Assembly (NCBI GenBank): GCA_001599975.1
Contig: BCIO01000003.1
Coordinates: forward strand, 3,644,762-3,708,761
DNA from: Cystobasidiopsis lactophilus
Taxonomy: Eukaryota; Basidiomycota; Agaricostilbomycetes; Agaricostilbales; Chionosphaeraceae
Direction of reading: 5' to 3'
DNA length: 64,000 nucleotides
Shown here: positions 23,794-34,265 of the stretch, piece by piece
Numbering within the stretch: position 1 is the first letter of the stretch
Layout: each line of letters starts with the position of its first letter
Translations under genes and position numbers: made by a program
Notes under the pieces: model-generated
Seen by the model: the letters and a program-made list of their open reading frames with translations, nothing else
Database searches by the model: none
What the model was told of the DNA's origin: nothing

Positions 23794-24327
23794 GCTCGCT
23801 GTTTTGGTTCTTGTTGTTGTTGAGGTTGAAGTTTGATTTCCGGCGGTTTTTTGTGCGCAGATCTTCTTCCTTTACCCTCCTCTAGTCGACGCCCAATGCC
23901 CCTGACGAAAACCGGGCGGAGTCGTCGTCGAGCGGGCTCAAAACTCTGACGCATGGCTGCAAGCGCGAGCCAAGCTCGGCAGTGCCGCTTTGCAAACACG
24001 GATGCGAGCTGGCTTCCTAAACTTTCACCCGAATCGTGCCCTTCCTTGCCGCCCTGCACTGGTGGGTGGAGTTCTGGTGGCGATCCGACTACTCGAGAGC
24101 CGACGTGCTCGAGCTTGCAAGGCTTGAAGAGAACGTGAAAAGGGGTTCAGGCGACGCAACGCGACTGAGCACATAAGAAGTGAACGGACCTTGTGTTCTA
24201 AATCAAAAGGCGTGGGCCTGTTTATCATGCTACGCAACCTGGCCAGAAGGAGCACAGACAGCTCCTGTTGCGGGCCCAGTTTCTGTTCTCTTTTTGTCCA
24301 TCAGCCACTGCATCCGGCCGAGAGAAA
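23794..24327. promoter_or_regulatory. Divergent intergenic region, ABC transporter / DUF6593-like
   Basis: 534 bp between two divergent start codons. A TTG-rich microsatellite-like run (about 23,810-23,840) lies in the probable 5' UTR of the ABC gene. No specific sites identified. Confidence 0.4.
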
Positions 24328-25373
24328 ATGGTCTTCACCCCCAATACCAGCCCGGACGTGACCCACATCAGCCTGCGTAGCAAGGACGGCACTGAGAAGC
24401 GAACGGCTTGGGAGATCGAAGATGGTCGCACCCAATTCGAGGTGCGTGCCCAACCACACCCTGACCTTCACGACCAACCATCTCCGTCGGCAGACACGGC
24501 TCTTGCGCAAGCCTGGCCCTGAGACTATCGTGAGTGAGAATAGAGCACGATGCGTTCAGAAACAGGAAGCTTACTTTAGGACACTGGACCGATAGCAACT
24601 CGGCAGAGGGGCCAGCACTCCCCGCGTGTTCGAGACCATCTCCGTGACCGATTCGTCGAGCAGCTTGGAGTACATCGCTGCTTCCGACACCAAAGGGGAC
24701 CTCCTTATCACCAAGTCGAACAGCAGCCCCGCGATAGCCATCGCCAAAGTCGAAGGCTTCGCCAACAAGGGCCGCAAGGACCGAGCCAAGTGCACGCTGA
24801 AGCTGAGCACGGATCAGAGTGGAACATGGAGTGGCAAAGTGCAGGAATTCTTGAACAAGAGCTTGCTGAGCTCGACGAGGACGTTTATCCTGGGTGGAAA
24901 GAGCTACAAGTGGAAACAAGCGATGTGTGAGTCTCGCTTGATCTTTTAGGCCTTTGTGGATGCGATGCTTACCGCCGTGCTGACCGAAAAAGACGAGAAC
25001 GATCCTCTTGCCGAAGCGCCGCTGTGTGAGTTTCGATCGATGCGGAATTTGGACGCCCGACGCTCACCTTGGATGCATTCCATAGACTGGCAGCTTGTCA
25101 ACAAGGAAACGGATGACCTGATCGCCACTACCGAGCGCATGGATGTCAACGGGAAAGACGGTTCGTTTGCCGCGCTCGGTGGTTCTGGCGCAAGCTGAAT
25201 GTGGACTGAGTAGGATCGATGAAGGACAAGACCATCCGGCATCCCATCTATGTCAAAGAATCAGGAACAGCTTTCTTGGATGTAAGATATCGGCCTTCAG
25301 AGCTTACGGTGGAGAACTAATTCCGCTGCAGGTGATCGTGGTCACTTTGCTTCTGGTCGACAGCATGATCTGA
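24328..25373 (+). CDS. DUF6593-like (tubby-like fold) protein
   Basis: Seven exons: 24328-24441, 24494-24529, 24596-24926, 24993-25025, 25086-25160, 25214-25281 and 25332-25373. They total 699 nt (232 aa). The order of features fits the basidiomycete DUF6593 family as I recall it: beta-rich N-terminal half, RTFILGGKSYKWKQAM near residue 175, YWQLVNKETDDLIATTER, then a short hydrophobic tail LDVIVVTLLLVDSMI. Function unknown; no signal peptide. The last exon lies antisense within the coding end of the nickel transporter gene (25317 onward). A shorter reading that ignores the last two introns would stop at 25198. Confidence 0.68.
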
Positions 25374-26785
25374 GGCACTCAGCGTCTTAGTCTCAGAGCT
25401 TGATACCTGCAACTTGATAATCGAGATCGTACCGTTAGACCTGCTGTACCCTTGTATGTCTTCATCTTGAGCGCTTGCCGCTTCCGGCTGCGGCTGCGGC
25501 TCTTCCACGTTCACCTCATGCGATGACTCCACATCCGTAAGGCAGACTCTTCGCCTTTTGAGGATCTTGTCCACGCCGAGAAAGGCGACTGTGATCAGGA
25601 TGAAAGCGCCAAAGATGCCAATGCCGACGAACTGGGAGTTGTCGCCAAGAGTGATCCAAAATCGCCACCAGGATCCTTCTGCTTGCTCAAATTTGAGGAA
25701 CGTATTGGTAAGAGAAAGGCGAGCGAACGAACCGAGTCCTGGTTTGTCACCACCATCAAGTTTATCCGCGGCCAAGCCCATAAACTCGGTGAGCGAGATG
25801 CAAAATGCCATCAGAATAGACAAGCAGGTGAGTATAAAACTGAGTTTGCTGGCTAGCTGGTCCTTTTGATCGAGTATGGCGTGTTCCACTTGCAGGGCTT
25901 CATCGTCCTTTCCGACGAGCTTGAATGAGGTCGGCCGTCGAGGTGCATACGCCCACGCCATGAAGATCCCATCCACCGTGTCTATAGCTGTCATGCCTGC
26001 GGCGAAGAGCAACGGCAGAAGAATCAACTTGGCGGGGTGGGCCGATTGAGCGGTGGCCAGGGCTGAGATGGCAAGGAGTAACACGGTCGAAGCGGTATCA
26101 AATCCTAAGCCAAACAAAACGCCAATAGGATATAGCTTCCATGGTCGATCAATGATGGCGAACAGTGGGCGGGTCGAGCGAGCCAAACAAGTCACTGGTC
26201 TGAGCTGGTCGCCTGAACGCTTGCTTTGGCGATAAGTGTGAATTAGGAAGGCGGCGTTGATGATGGCGATCAACAGCAAGAAGGACGCGGAGACGCAGGT
26301 GCCTAAAGGCGAAGCATGAGATAGCACAGGCAAAACCTCATGTACCGCAACACGAGCTCACCGATAGTCCCGCCGATGTTCTGCAAGACTCCCAGGTGGT
26401 CCGCGATGCTGGTACTGATGATGACTGCCACGGTGGCCGCCATCACGACGGACGAGTGGCCAAGCGAGAACCAGAACCCGACTGTGACTGGCCACCTGCC
26501 CAGTTGCAGGAGCTTGCGCACACTCAAATCGATAGCACACAGGTGATCGGCGTCCAACGCATGTCGCAGGCCCAAGGTCCAGGAGAGCAGGCAGTAGGAT
26601 AGCAGCTTGGTGTCTCGGTGAGCGGCCAGTCCAGCGGCCAGCCAGAGCACCAGGTTGGCCATCAGCTCGGCGACCAGCATTGAGACTGCTCGACCCGCAA
26701 AAGTGAGTCTCTTGAGCGAGACCAGCGGGTTCGCCATCTTGAGCCAGCGCGCTTTCGCATTTGCTGGGGCAGCCTCGACCTCCAT
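25317..26785 (-). CDS. Nickel/cobalt transporter (NicO/HoxN-NIC1 family)
   Basis: Exons 26785-26362 and 26302-25317 (intron GTGAGC...TTTAG) give 469 aa. Hallmarks: RHALDADHLCAID in helix 2 (the HX4DH metal-binding signature), GFWFSLGHSSVV, then GVLFGLGFDTASTVLLLA and LLFAAGMTAIDTVDGIFMAWAY, each a family signature. About eight membrane helices with a long cytoplasmic loop after helix 6 and a His/Asp-rich C-terminus (SDHAVDQKQSDHDHLQRN) that might bind metal. It imports Ni2+ (and/or Co2+) for enzymes such as urease. It is convergent with, and overlaps, the DUF6593-like gene, and is divergent from YOS1 (173 bp between start codons). Confidence 0.9.
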
Positions 26786-26958
26786 TGCGCAGGCGATCGG
26801 GCGCGAATTGGGCCACAGCGGCGGTCACTTAAGCTCAGCCTGGCTCAGTGAAGAGCACGAGTGGAGGCAAAGGGGGCAAAAGTCGGCGGAGAGGGGAAGA
26901 AAGCCTCTTGGAGCTCGACGTCGACGACGGCGGCACGAACTTTTTACGACCGGCAAGG

Positions 26959-27370
26959 ATGGCTCTGGGGTTGGGCTCTATGCTCTATGTCACGCTGCTC
27001 TTGATCAACGCGATCGCCGTCCTCAACGAGGAGCGCTTCCTGGCTCGAGGTGAGGGCGTGTTCGACTTTCGACTCTCGGGGCCACCCGAGGCTAAAGCGA
27101 CCTTGTTACAGTCGGCCTCACGTCGCAGTCACAGCAGCAGCAGCAATACGGCTTTCACGACCCGGCGTTCGGGAACCCGCAAGAGGGCGTGCGGTCACGG
27201 TTGATCAACCTCATTGGTGCGGTGCGGACGCTGATGCGAAGTGAGCACCTGTCTCCAAGTCCTTTCGCGGTCGAAAATAGCTCTAATCAATATGTTCGTC
27301 TGCGTCAGTCCCGTTAATTGGTCTCAACATCATCGTCATCTGCTACGAGATGGTCCTTGGCTCTCTATAG
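26959..27370 (+). CDS. YOS1: ER-to-Golgi transport protein Yos1 / IER3IP1
   Basis: Exons 26959-27049, 27112-27240 and 27309-27370 give 93 aa. MALGLGSMLYVTLLLINAIA forms the N-terminal membrane helix, followed by the conserved LNEERFLAR, a central polar stretch with QSQQQQ, RSRLINLIGAVRTLMRIPL and a second helix GLNIIVICYEMVLG. Length and helix-loop-helix build match Yos1/IER3IP1 (about 80-90 aa), which works with Yip1-Yif1 in COPII vesicle budding. Confidence 0.9.
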
Positions 27371-27647
27371 CTGGCCTTCCCGCCTTCCCTCTCCTATCCA
27401 CCACCTCCGCCATGCTGTCCGTCTGAAGAGCTGGTCGGAGCCAGCGAACGGGCTGTCAAGGGCCAGCACACAAGGGAGCGCAGATTGCTGTTGCTTGCAG
27501 GGCGCAAGCTGGTGATGTGGCAGCAGCGAGCAACTCGTGGCGACCGAGTGGCAGGGCCGGTCCTCGATTGCTGGGGTTTGGCCGTGAATGTGTAGCCTGG
27601 TGCACATGGGCCCATCAAGCGTTGACCTCTGTTTGGAGGATGCGGCG

Positions 27648-28196
27648 TCAGGGCATGCGTTCGTCGTTTTTGAAGCGAAAGTTTTTGGACGCACTCTTTG
27701 TCCTGCCCAGTCGCTTCTTGAGCCTCTGCAGCCTCTTGGCGCTCATCTGTGCCACAGCTCCATAAGTTCTGTGGGCCAGAGAAGCGAGCGCGGGGGCCGC
27801 GCACCTTTTCAGCTGCCAATCGCAGCCTCGCCTTGTCCGCTTCGATCTGCTTCCGCTGGGCGTTGATCTCCTTCTGTGAACTTGATCTTTGAGCATGTGC
27901 GACCCAGATATTAGTGATTCTGGCATCCGCTGACCTTCCTGGCCGCGTCGGCCGCCTTCTCAGCCTTCATCTCGCGCTCCAACTTTTTCATGGCCTCGTT
28001 CTTGACCCGCTCCGACTGTCGCTCGCTCAGCTTGGCCACGCCAAACTTCTTGGCTTTCTTCTGCGGTTCCTTCTTGAGCAAATTGCGCATCCCTGCGGAT
28101 TCCCAGAGGTGTGAGGTGGTGGGCTCCCTCCAAGCGGAGCACCTCCTGCCCAAACTTCTTGTCCCGCAGCGGCCACTTCCAAATTCTGCCAGCCAT
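27648..28196 (-). CDS. CGR1: rRNA-processing protein CGR1
   Basis: Exons (minus) 28196-28143, 28072-27935, 27873-27805 and 27746-27648 give 119 aa, usual for CGR1. MAGRIWKWPLRDKKFGQE at the N-terminus corresponds to the family's SGR-x-WK motif. The rest is a long basic helix (KAKKFGVAKLSERQSERV, KLEREMKAEKAADAARK) ending RLRLAAEKMSAKRLQRLKKR. CGR1 is a nucleolar protein needed for pre-rRNA processing and 60S assembly. Its ATG overlaps the ATG of the divergent F-box gene by two bases on the opposite strand (CCATGG). Confidence 0.78.
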
Positions 28197-29439
28197 GGCC
28201 TGCCTGACCGACCTGCCAGCTGAAGTGCTGCTCACCATCTTTCGGCTGGTCAACCAAAGCCACCAGTTTAGTTTCCGATCCCTGCCCAATCTCTTGCTCT
28301 GCAAAGCCCTGCTTGAGCCAACGACACTGGCGCTCTACTCCCGCGTCCGATGCGGAAGGGCTTCGGATCCGTTCTATTTCTATAGCCTGCTTATCAACCG
28401 CATCACGTCCCAGCCTCACCTCGGCGGCCATGTTCAGGACGTCGACATGGCTAGCGGGCTGCCTGATATCAGCCGATTTCCGGAGCTCGCCGCCGGATGG
28501 GAGCCGCCTAGCTGGGAAGAGACCGTCGAGTGTAACCTGCCCGCTCGATTCTTCTACCTCAACGCCGCTCGCCAGCTCTTTGGGCTGTGCCCAAATCTCA
28601 CCACATTCAAGCTGTCGGCCATACTGGACAAGAAGACGGCAAAAGTGCTGGTTGGGATCTTGGATGCTCTTCCAGCGAGCGTTGCCAGCATTTCTCTAAT
28701 GGACAGCCTCGACCGCGGCGCGGACGATACGACTTCCTTTTCCCGAGTGCCTGTGGACATCTTGGCCCGACTGGTGCCAGGACGCCCGCACTTAACCCAA
28801 CTTTCGCTAACAGTTACGGCGCTAGTGCAAGCCATCATCCCCTTGTACTCACCTGCGCACGGGGCCGCATCAAGGGGCCAAATCTCTTTAAGGCTGGATC
28901 GGTGCGGCGTTCTCACCAGACCCCAAGTTGTTACCGACTTCGCAATCCTGCTGTCATGGACGCATTCTCTTAGGCTGCTCATTGCGTCCTCAGCCCAAGT
29001 CCCTCCTCTTCAGTCCGCCGTTCACAGCCTGACAAGAGTCGAAGTGTTATCTTATGACGACGCAATAGGACATGTAGATTTTTTCGACGACGAGGACCAA
29101 CAATATGTCGAGGCTCTCACAAAGCATCTTCCCAACCTTCAGCACTTCACGCTACTCCCGTACGATCTATCCGAGTACGGCCCTGTAGAAGATCTCGTGC
29201 AAAGTTTGGCCTCCAACAATGCTCACCTCGAGTCGCTGACCCTTCCCCACGATTTCTTGCGATGCGCCATCCTGACCATCGCCCGAGTTGTCCGTGCAAA
29301 AGGAGGTTTCAGTGCGCTCAAGCTGCTGGTTTTTGCCCCAATCGACCAACAGCTTGACGCCACCGTGGACCGAGAGTTCATGGCGGCTGTTGAGGTGCTG
29401 CTAAGGGCAGGAATCAAAGTTGAAGTGGGCGACGGTTGA
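28195..29439 (+). CDS. F-box protein
   Basis: Intron-free frame of 414 aa. The F-box is at the extreme N-terminus (LTDLPAEVLLTIFRLVNQS), followed by a long region with regularly spaced leucines (for example LPNLQHFTLLPYDLSEYG) resembling degenerate leucine-rich repeats. F-box proteins bind Skp1 and present substrates to SCF ubiquitin ligases; the substrate is unknown. The start matches that of the paralogue at 30098, which supports it even though it overlaps the CGR1 start codon. Confidence 0.8.
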   Translation: MACLTDLPAEVLLTIFRLVNQSHQFSFRSLPNLLLCKALLEPTTLALYSRVRCGRASDPFYFYSLLINRITSQPHLGGHVQDVDMASGLPDISRFPELAAGWEPPSWEETVECNLPARFFYLNAARQLFGLCPNLTTFKLSAILDKKTAKVLVGILDALPASVASISLMDSLDRGADDTTSFSRVPVDILARLVPGRPHLTQLSLTVTALVQAIIPLYSPAHGAASRGQISLRLDRCGVLTRPQVVTDFAILLSWTHSLRLLIASSAQVPPLQSAVHSLTRVEVLSYDDAIGHVDFFDDEDQQYVEALTKHLPNLQHFTLLPYDLSEYGPVEDLVQSLASNNAHLESLTLPHDFLRCAILTIARVVRAKGGFSALKLLVFAPIDQQLDATVDREFMAAVEVLLRAGIKVEVGDG

Positions 29440-30097
29440 AAACGGGTGCGGACTCCACCTTTGGCGGTGGATCGGGCGGCCACGAAAATGGACGGTGTGC
29501 ATCGGGACTCGGGATGTGGACGACCCTGTGGGTGGATCTTGGGGTTCTAGGGTCAATCTTGGAGCCGTTTGGGCAGCATCGAAGGGTCGGGCGGGCAAGA
29601 ATGTCAAATGGAGATGGGCCCGGCGGGTTTGGGACCGCGGCAGTCCCTCTGAGGCCAGGCAAATGTTGATGAAATTGGAAGGTTGCCGATGTCTCCTGTG
29701 AGCTCCTTTTATTTCTCCTCGCATTTCACAAGACCGAACTGAGTCGACTGCCCCTTAGAAACGCCAACTGCCTCGCTTTTCCTCCCCTCTCCCAGCGGGT
29801 AGGGTCGCCTTCCTTTACACTCTCTAAATGCACATCTCTTCCTACGCCACCATCTGGGCCTTCGAAAGCTGGATGATCTGTCTGAAGAGGTGGCAATCGA
29901 ATGCGTTGGGTGGCTTTGGGAATTGGGCTCGCTTCACGTATGCTCTTCCTCCTTTCGGCATCGTGCATGCGATCTGTAACTAGTAGTGTCAGAACCACCT
30001 GCAAGCTTGAAAGATATCGTGGCCTTCCGAAGCTTGTGCCCGACTTCCGCTTTCTCAGACCTCGACCGCCATCTTCTCCCCTTCAAGGTCCTACCTC
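29440..30097. other. No gene recognised
   Basis: Spacer between the two F-box paralogues. Open frames are short and lack domains. Confidence 0.4.
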
Positions 30098-31321
30098 ATG
30101 GAGCCAACTACCTTAACCGACCTGCCAGCTGAAGTGCTGCTCACCATCTTTCGGCTGGTCAACCAAAGCCGCCAGTTCACGTACGAATCCTACGGCAACC
30201 TCTTTCTCTGCAAAGCGCTTCTGGGACCAACAACGCTGGCGCTGTACTCTCACATCAGATGAAAGAGCAACGACGACCCGTACAGCTTCTACACTCTCCT
30301 CCTCAACCGGCTGGTCTCTCAACCTCACCTTGCCGCTCACATCCGCCAACTGGAGATGGTCTCGCAGCCTCGCAATATCGCGGCATCTGATGTTACGTGG
30401 AACCAAAAGACCATCTCTGACCGACCTGCGCGATACTTCTACATCAACGTTGCACGCCAGCTTTTCCAGCTCTGTTGCAGCCTCACGGCTTTCAAGTTTT
30501 CGGCGCTCCTAGACGAAGCGGCAATCGTGGCTTTACGAGGCGTGTTGGATGCCTTACCGCCCACCGTGACCACACTTGATCTGGGTGACACCTGGAATGG
30601 GGTCGAGGAGAGATATTCTTGGGAAGCCGAACTCCCAGTCGACTTCCTGCCAAGGCTATTGGCAGGGCGGCCGCAGCTAGCACTGGTCCACTTAACGGGG
30701 TGTACCTTCGGCACAGCAGACTATGCTCACCCCGTCGCACATGCGACAGGAAGGACGGCGCTACACATCACCGCTTGCTACTCTGCTGACACTGAAGTTG
30801 ACTACGCTATCCTGCTCAACGGCGCGGGTTCACTCCACCTGTCACTCTCGAAGTACGACGATTGGGAAGATTTTCCGATCTTTATATCACACGTCGCCAG
30901 TGTCACAAGGGTTGATGTGGGGTGCACGACATTCAGCGGCGGGCCTTGGGTATTTGACACCATCGACTCCGGAAACTTCGGTGATCTAGCCGCCCGCCTT
31001 CCCAACCTCCAACACTTCACTCTTCGAAGTTTCTTCTTTGACGACGAAGACGTCCTGGAATCGTTTTTACGACACCTCGCTCGATGCAACGTTCACCTTT
31101 CCACCCTCACTTTTCGATATCCTCTCATGGATGTGGTCATTGCAACGATTTGTGAGATTATCGACGCTCAGGTCGGTTTCACCAATCTCCGACTCTTGCG
31201 GTTCGACGGGAAGGCACTGTCCGGCCCTCCGATGCAGCTAACGCAGCCCCTGATGGATGGCATTGAGGGTCTATGGAGAGCGGGAATCAAGGTCAGATTC
31301 GTCGACGACGAAGAAGACTAA
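30098..31321 (+). pseudogene. F-box paralogue with one in-frame stop
   Basis: From ATG 30098 the frame encodes MEPTTLTDLPAEVLL..., clearly paralogous to the gene at 28195. A TGA at 30260-30262 (after LALYSHIR) interrupts it where the paralogue has a Cys codon. Beyond it the frame is open for over 1 kb to a stop at 31319-31321, again with leucine-rich-repeat-like stretches (ARLPNLQHFTLRSFFFD). No other break seen in 407 codons. It may be a recent pseudogene, a sequencing error, or a read-through gene. The first internal ATG after the stop (30356) would lose the F-box. Confidence 0.7.
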
Positions 31322-31861
31322 GGAGAATCGGCAAAAGGAGACGTGCTTGGCTTTGCTCGAGCTGGCGTGGTGGGGAAGAAAGGGAGAAGGAAAGCCGGCT
31401 TCTGGAGGCCCAACGGAAATAGAGGACTTGTGTCATGTTTTGCTCGTGGATTTGCTACAGTATGTCTCTTTCTCTCTTATAGTCGGCGAAAAACTGAGGT
31501 CAACGATCTGTCAGACTTGCCCGGGTTGAACTCATGCGCTGCCATTGCGATGCGCCCTCTTTTCACGCATTCGCTAGCACCCGATGACTGAAAAGTGATG
31601 GCGGAAGTGGAGTACTGCTTAGCTCGCCTTATGGCCTCGAACGGTGGGGTTGCCTCAAGTGGTCGGGAAGGGACCTGTCCGCCCGACCTGAAGATAGAGA
31701 CCGCTCGTGAGTATTTTCTTAACTCAAAAGGCGTGATGGATATGCACATGTCTTATATCGAAATAGGCTGCAGGTATCAGTGGTCGATTGTTTAGGGTCG
31801 GGGTACGCTCGGGTGCAAAGTGGCAATGCAGAGTGGAATGTAGAGTAGAAACCAAGAAGCT
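31322..31861. other. No gene recognised
   Basis: Spacer between convergent genes (F-box paralogue and the 32775 gene). Nothing beyond short frames. Confidence 0.4.
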
Positions 31862-32775
31862 CTAATCCACAGTATTGGCGTCCTCCTCTTGTAGAGCCGG
31901 AGGTAGCGGGTCCTCTCCATCCACGTCCAACCCGAAGCCCATGCCCAGCTCTGAAAACATGCGCAGACCCGAAGACTTCCGGTGGGCGCTCAATGTCGGC
32001 CTCGAGCGGACGCGAACGCGTTGATATTGGTGGGAGGACGACATGAGCGAGGTGGTGGAAGATGCCGTGCTGGTGTCGGACCGAATGGAGGACACGCTCG
32101 CACTCCTCCTGAGCCGCCTGCCTTCCTCTTTCTGCTGCTTTTGGAACAAGGACAAAGGGTCGCCCGTGCTCTGTTGGAGGTGCTTGTCTATGTTCTCCTT
32201 GGAGAGCTCGGGACTAGCTGGCGGAGTCTTGGATTTGCTTTTGCCGAGCAGGTTGAGGCTGAGGAGGGCGATAAGGGTCGAGTCCGTCAAAGGCCTAATC
32301 TCCTCCACCTCGTCCTTTTCCTCCTTTTCTTTTGGTGGCCTAAACGAGCATATAGACAGAGTTAGGGTGAGAAATTCTGCCCAGGCCAAGCACTCACTCT
32401 GAGCGCACCACTTGGTCTACAAACGGCTCTACTGGGGTGGTGGCAAGGATCAACTGCTCTTCGACATCGACAGAAGTGGTAACGACCAATTGCTCTTTTA
32501 AGAGTACTACAGGCGACGCCTGGACGCGTTGAGATTCAGGCAGTCCGTCCGCTTTTGAGTTTTCGAAGATTGTCACCCACAGGAACAGGGAAGACAGGGG
32601 AATCATAACGAGGGGAGGATGGCAACCATAGAAAGAGAGGCAAGCAGTAGTACAGGACGAGGCAGCCACAGCCCAGGAGGCTGAACACGGGGTGCTGCGA
32701 GGCGAACGCGCGGAGCGAGGCGAGCCCGGCCACGAGCTGCCAATGCAGGATTTGCAGGGTCGAAGGCGTCAACAT
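31862..32775 (-). CDS. Uncharacterised membrane-anchored protein
   Basis: Exons (minus) 32775-32610, 32551-32398 and 32339-31862 total 798 nt (265 aa). One strong hydrophobic segment near residues 30-53 (FSLLGCGCLVLYYCLPLFLW) follows a short polar N-terminus. The rest is hydrophilic: an acidic/basic patch (KEKEEKDEVEEIR), a Ser-rich stretch (RRSASVSSIRSDTSTASSTT) and a C-terminus rich in acidic residues. It looks like a single-pass membrane protein with a phosphorylatable tail. No family recognised. Frame agreement across both introns supports the model. Confidence 0.62.
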
Positions 32776-33303
32776 GCGTTGGCCGACATTTGCTTGAGAG
32801 TGGAGAAGTGACGAGTGCTAGAACGACATTTGCAACTTTGGGATTGGTGGGCCGGGAGAGAGAGGGACCCGGACAGGCTTGAGGTCGAGCGGCCACCTTG
32901 GGCGGATGCTGGTCCTTGCGCTCGCTTCTAGTGCTCCTGGCCGACAATATGATGTGTTTCCAGTTGAGTGTGATGCAAACAAAAGCTGTTTTATGCGAGA
33001 GCTTCGGCGAAGGCACAACTTTCAACTTTCTTCTGCTGCCAACCGCGTCGGTCTCGGCCCGCCGCTCTGTTTGCCTATCGTCAGCCTCTGACCAGATCTC
33101 TGTGCTGTGATGTGTTCGGATTGACTCCAAATCGTGCCATCTGTTCTAGCTGGAGGAGGAGCGTCGCCACCCGATTTGATTTTGGCTCCAGTGCATATCA
33201 CGTCCCGCAGCTTGGTATGGTTTCGTAGCAACTTCCATTAGATTCAAAAGACTCAGGCTACACGGTTGCTTATCTGTTTCTCTTCGACCCCTTTGGCTAA
33301 ATC

Positions 33304-34265
33304 CCGAACCGAGCTTTCCGGCCCCCAAGTGGATCACCCTCCTTTCGCAGATGGAAAAGGTGAGCTGGAGGATTGTGCTCAGGTGCTTTTTGGCTGACAC
33401 TGGTTGACCAAGCCCGACAAGGCCGGCTTCTAGGTCTTGCCATCTCGTTGGCTGGCGCTTGGGGACGAGGTCGACGTTTCGGTTCGCTGCCCGGTGGCGG
33501 CGCGCCCTGGGCCTGTTGGAGTGATCAAGAGCACGCCCACGACTGCTAGACGCTATGCTGGACCAGGGTCTCCTAAGAGGAGTTTGGCGCCTAACATGGC
33601 CGGGTTCAGCTGCCGCCTTGCTTCCACCCGCTTCCAAGCTTGGCCACTTCCACCTCACACAAGGTCGATCTGGCCCAACAATTGATCTCTGCTCTCGCTA
33701 TGTCACAAACGGCCAATGCACCGTTCAGCCTAGTGGCGAGGCGGGTTCTTTGGGCCGGGTGGCGGAGGCTCGGAACGACCGACGAGCCTGAACCAGGAAG
33801 CCTCTTCGGCGCCAAACGCTGTTCAGCAACCGGCTCTTATCGTCTCAAAGCTGATTTTCAAGACTCTTAGGCAACGCCAGAGCCGCAAACGGCCAAGCTG
33901 GTTCCGGGTAGCCCGCGCATGAATGCCTCTCCCGGAGCCGTTTCCGCATCGATCGTCTTCCTCCTTTGAGGAGCATATGCCTTGGATGCTACACCGTCTT
34001 CCTAATGCTCTCAAATGGCCAGAAAACCTCTCCAACCTCATGAAAAACCGAAAAATCCAAAAATTTTGCGGATTTGGCCCTCTCGTAGCAGCTCTCAACA
34101 TCTGCGGAAATCTCAAAAACACTTCAAGGGGGATATAGCTCAGGTGCGACCACATCACTTCCGGATTTTCCCAAGTCACCGATCCTGATTCGAAGCTCCT
34201 TCATCAGTTGGCAGAGCGCCTGCTTAGCGTCTTATCTATGACATTTGCATGAGGTCTCGGGTTCA
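33304..34265 (+). repeat. Left arm of large inverted repeat
   Basis: 962 bp, the reverse complement of 36532-37468, with very few mismatches. The one large difference is a 25-bp segment (34226-34250) present only here. The outer edge lies at CCGAACCGAG, and the inner edge falls inside the T-loop (GTTCA) of the tRNA-Ala gene. Confidence 0.9.

Noticed and set aside
27648-27926. Unspliced 92-aa minus-strand frame
   Set aside because: It is a read-through of CGR1 introns; the spliced model gives a full-length CGR1.
33437-33870. Protein-coding frames in the inverted-repeat arms
   Set aside because: They occur twice only because the arms are duplicated; composition and lack of any domain suggest chance frames.
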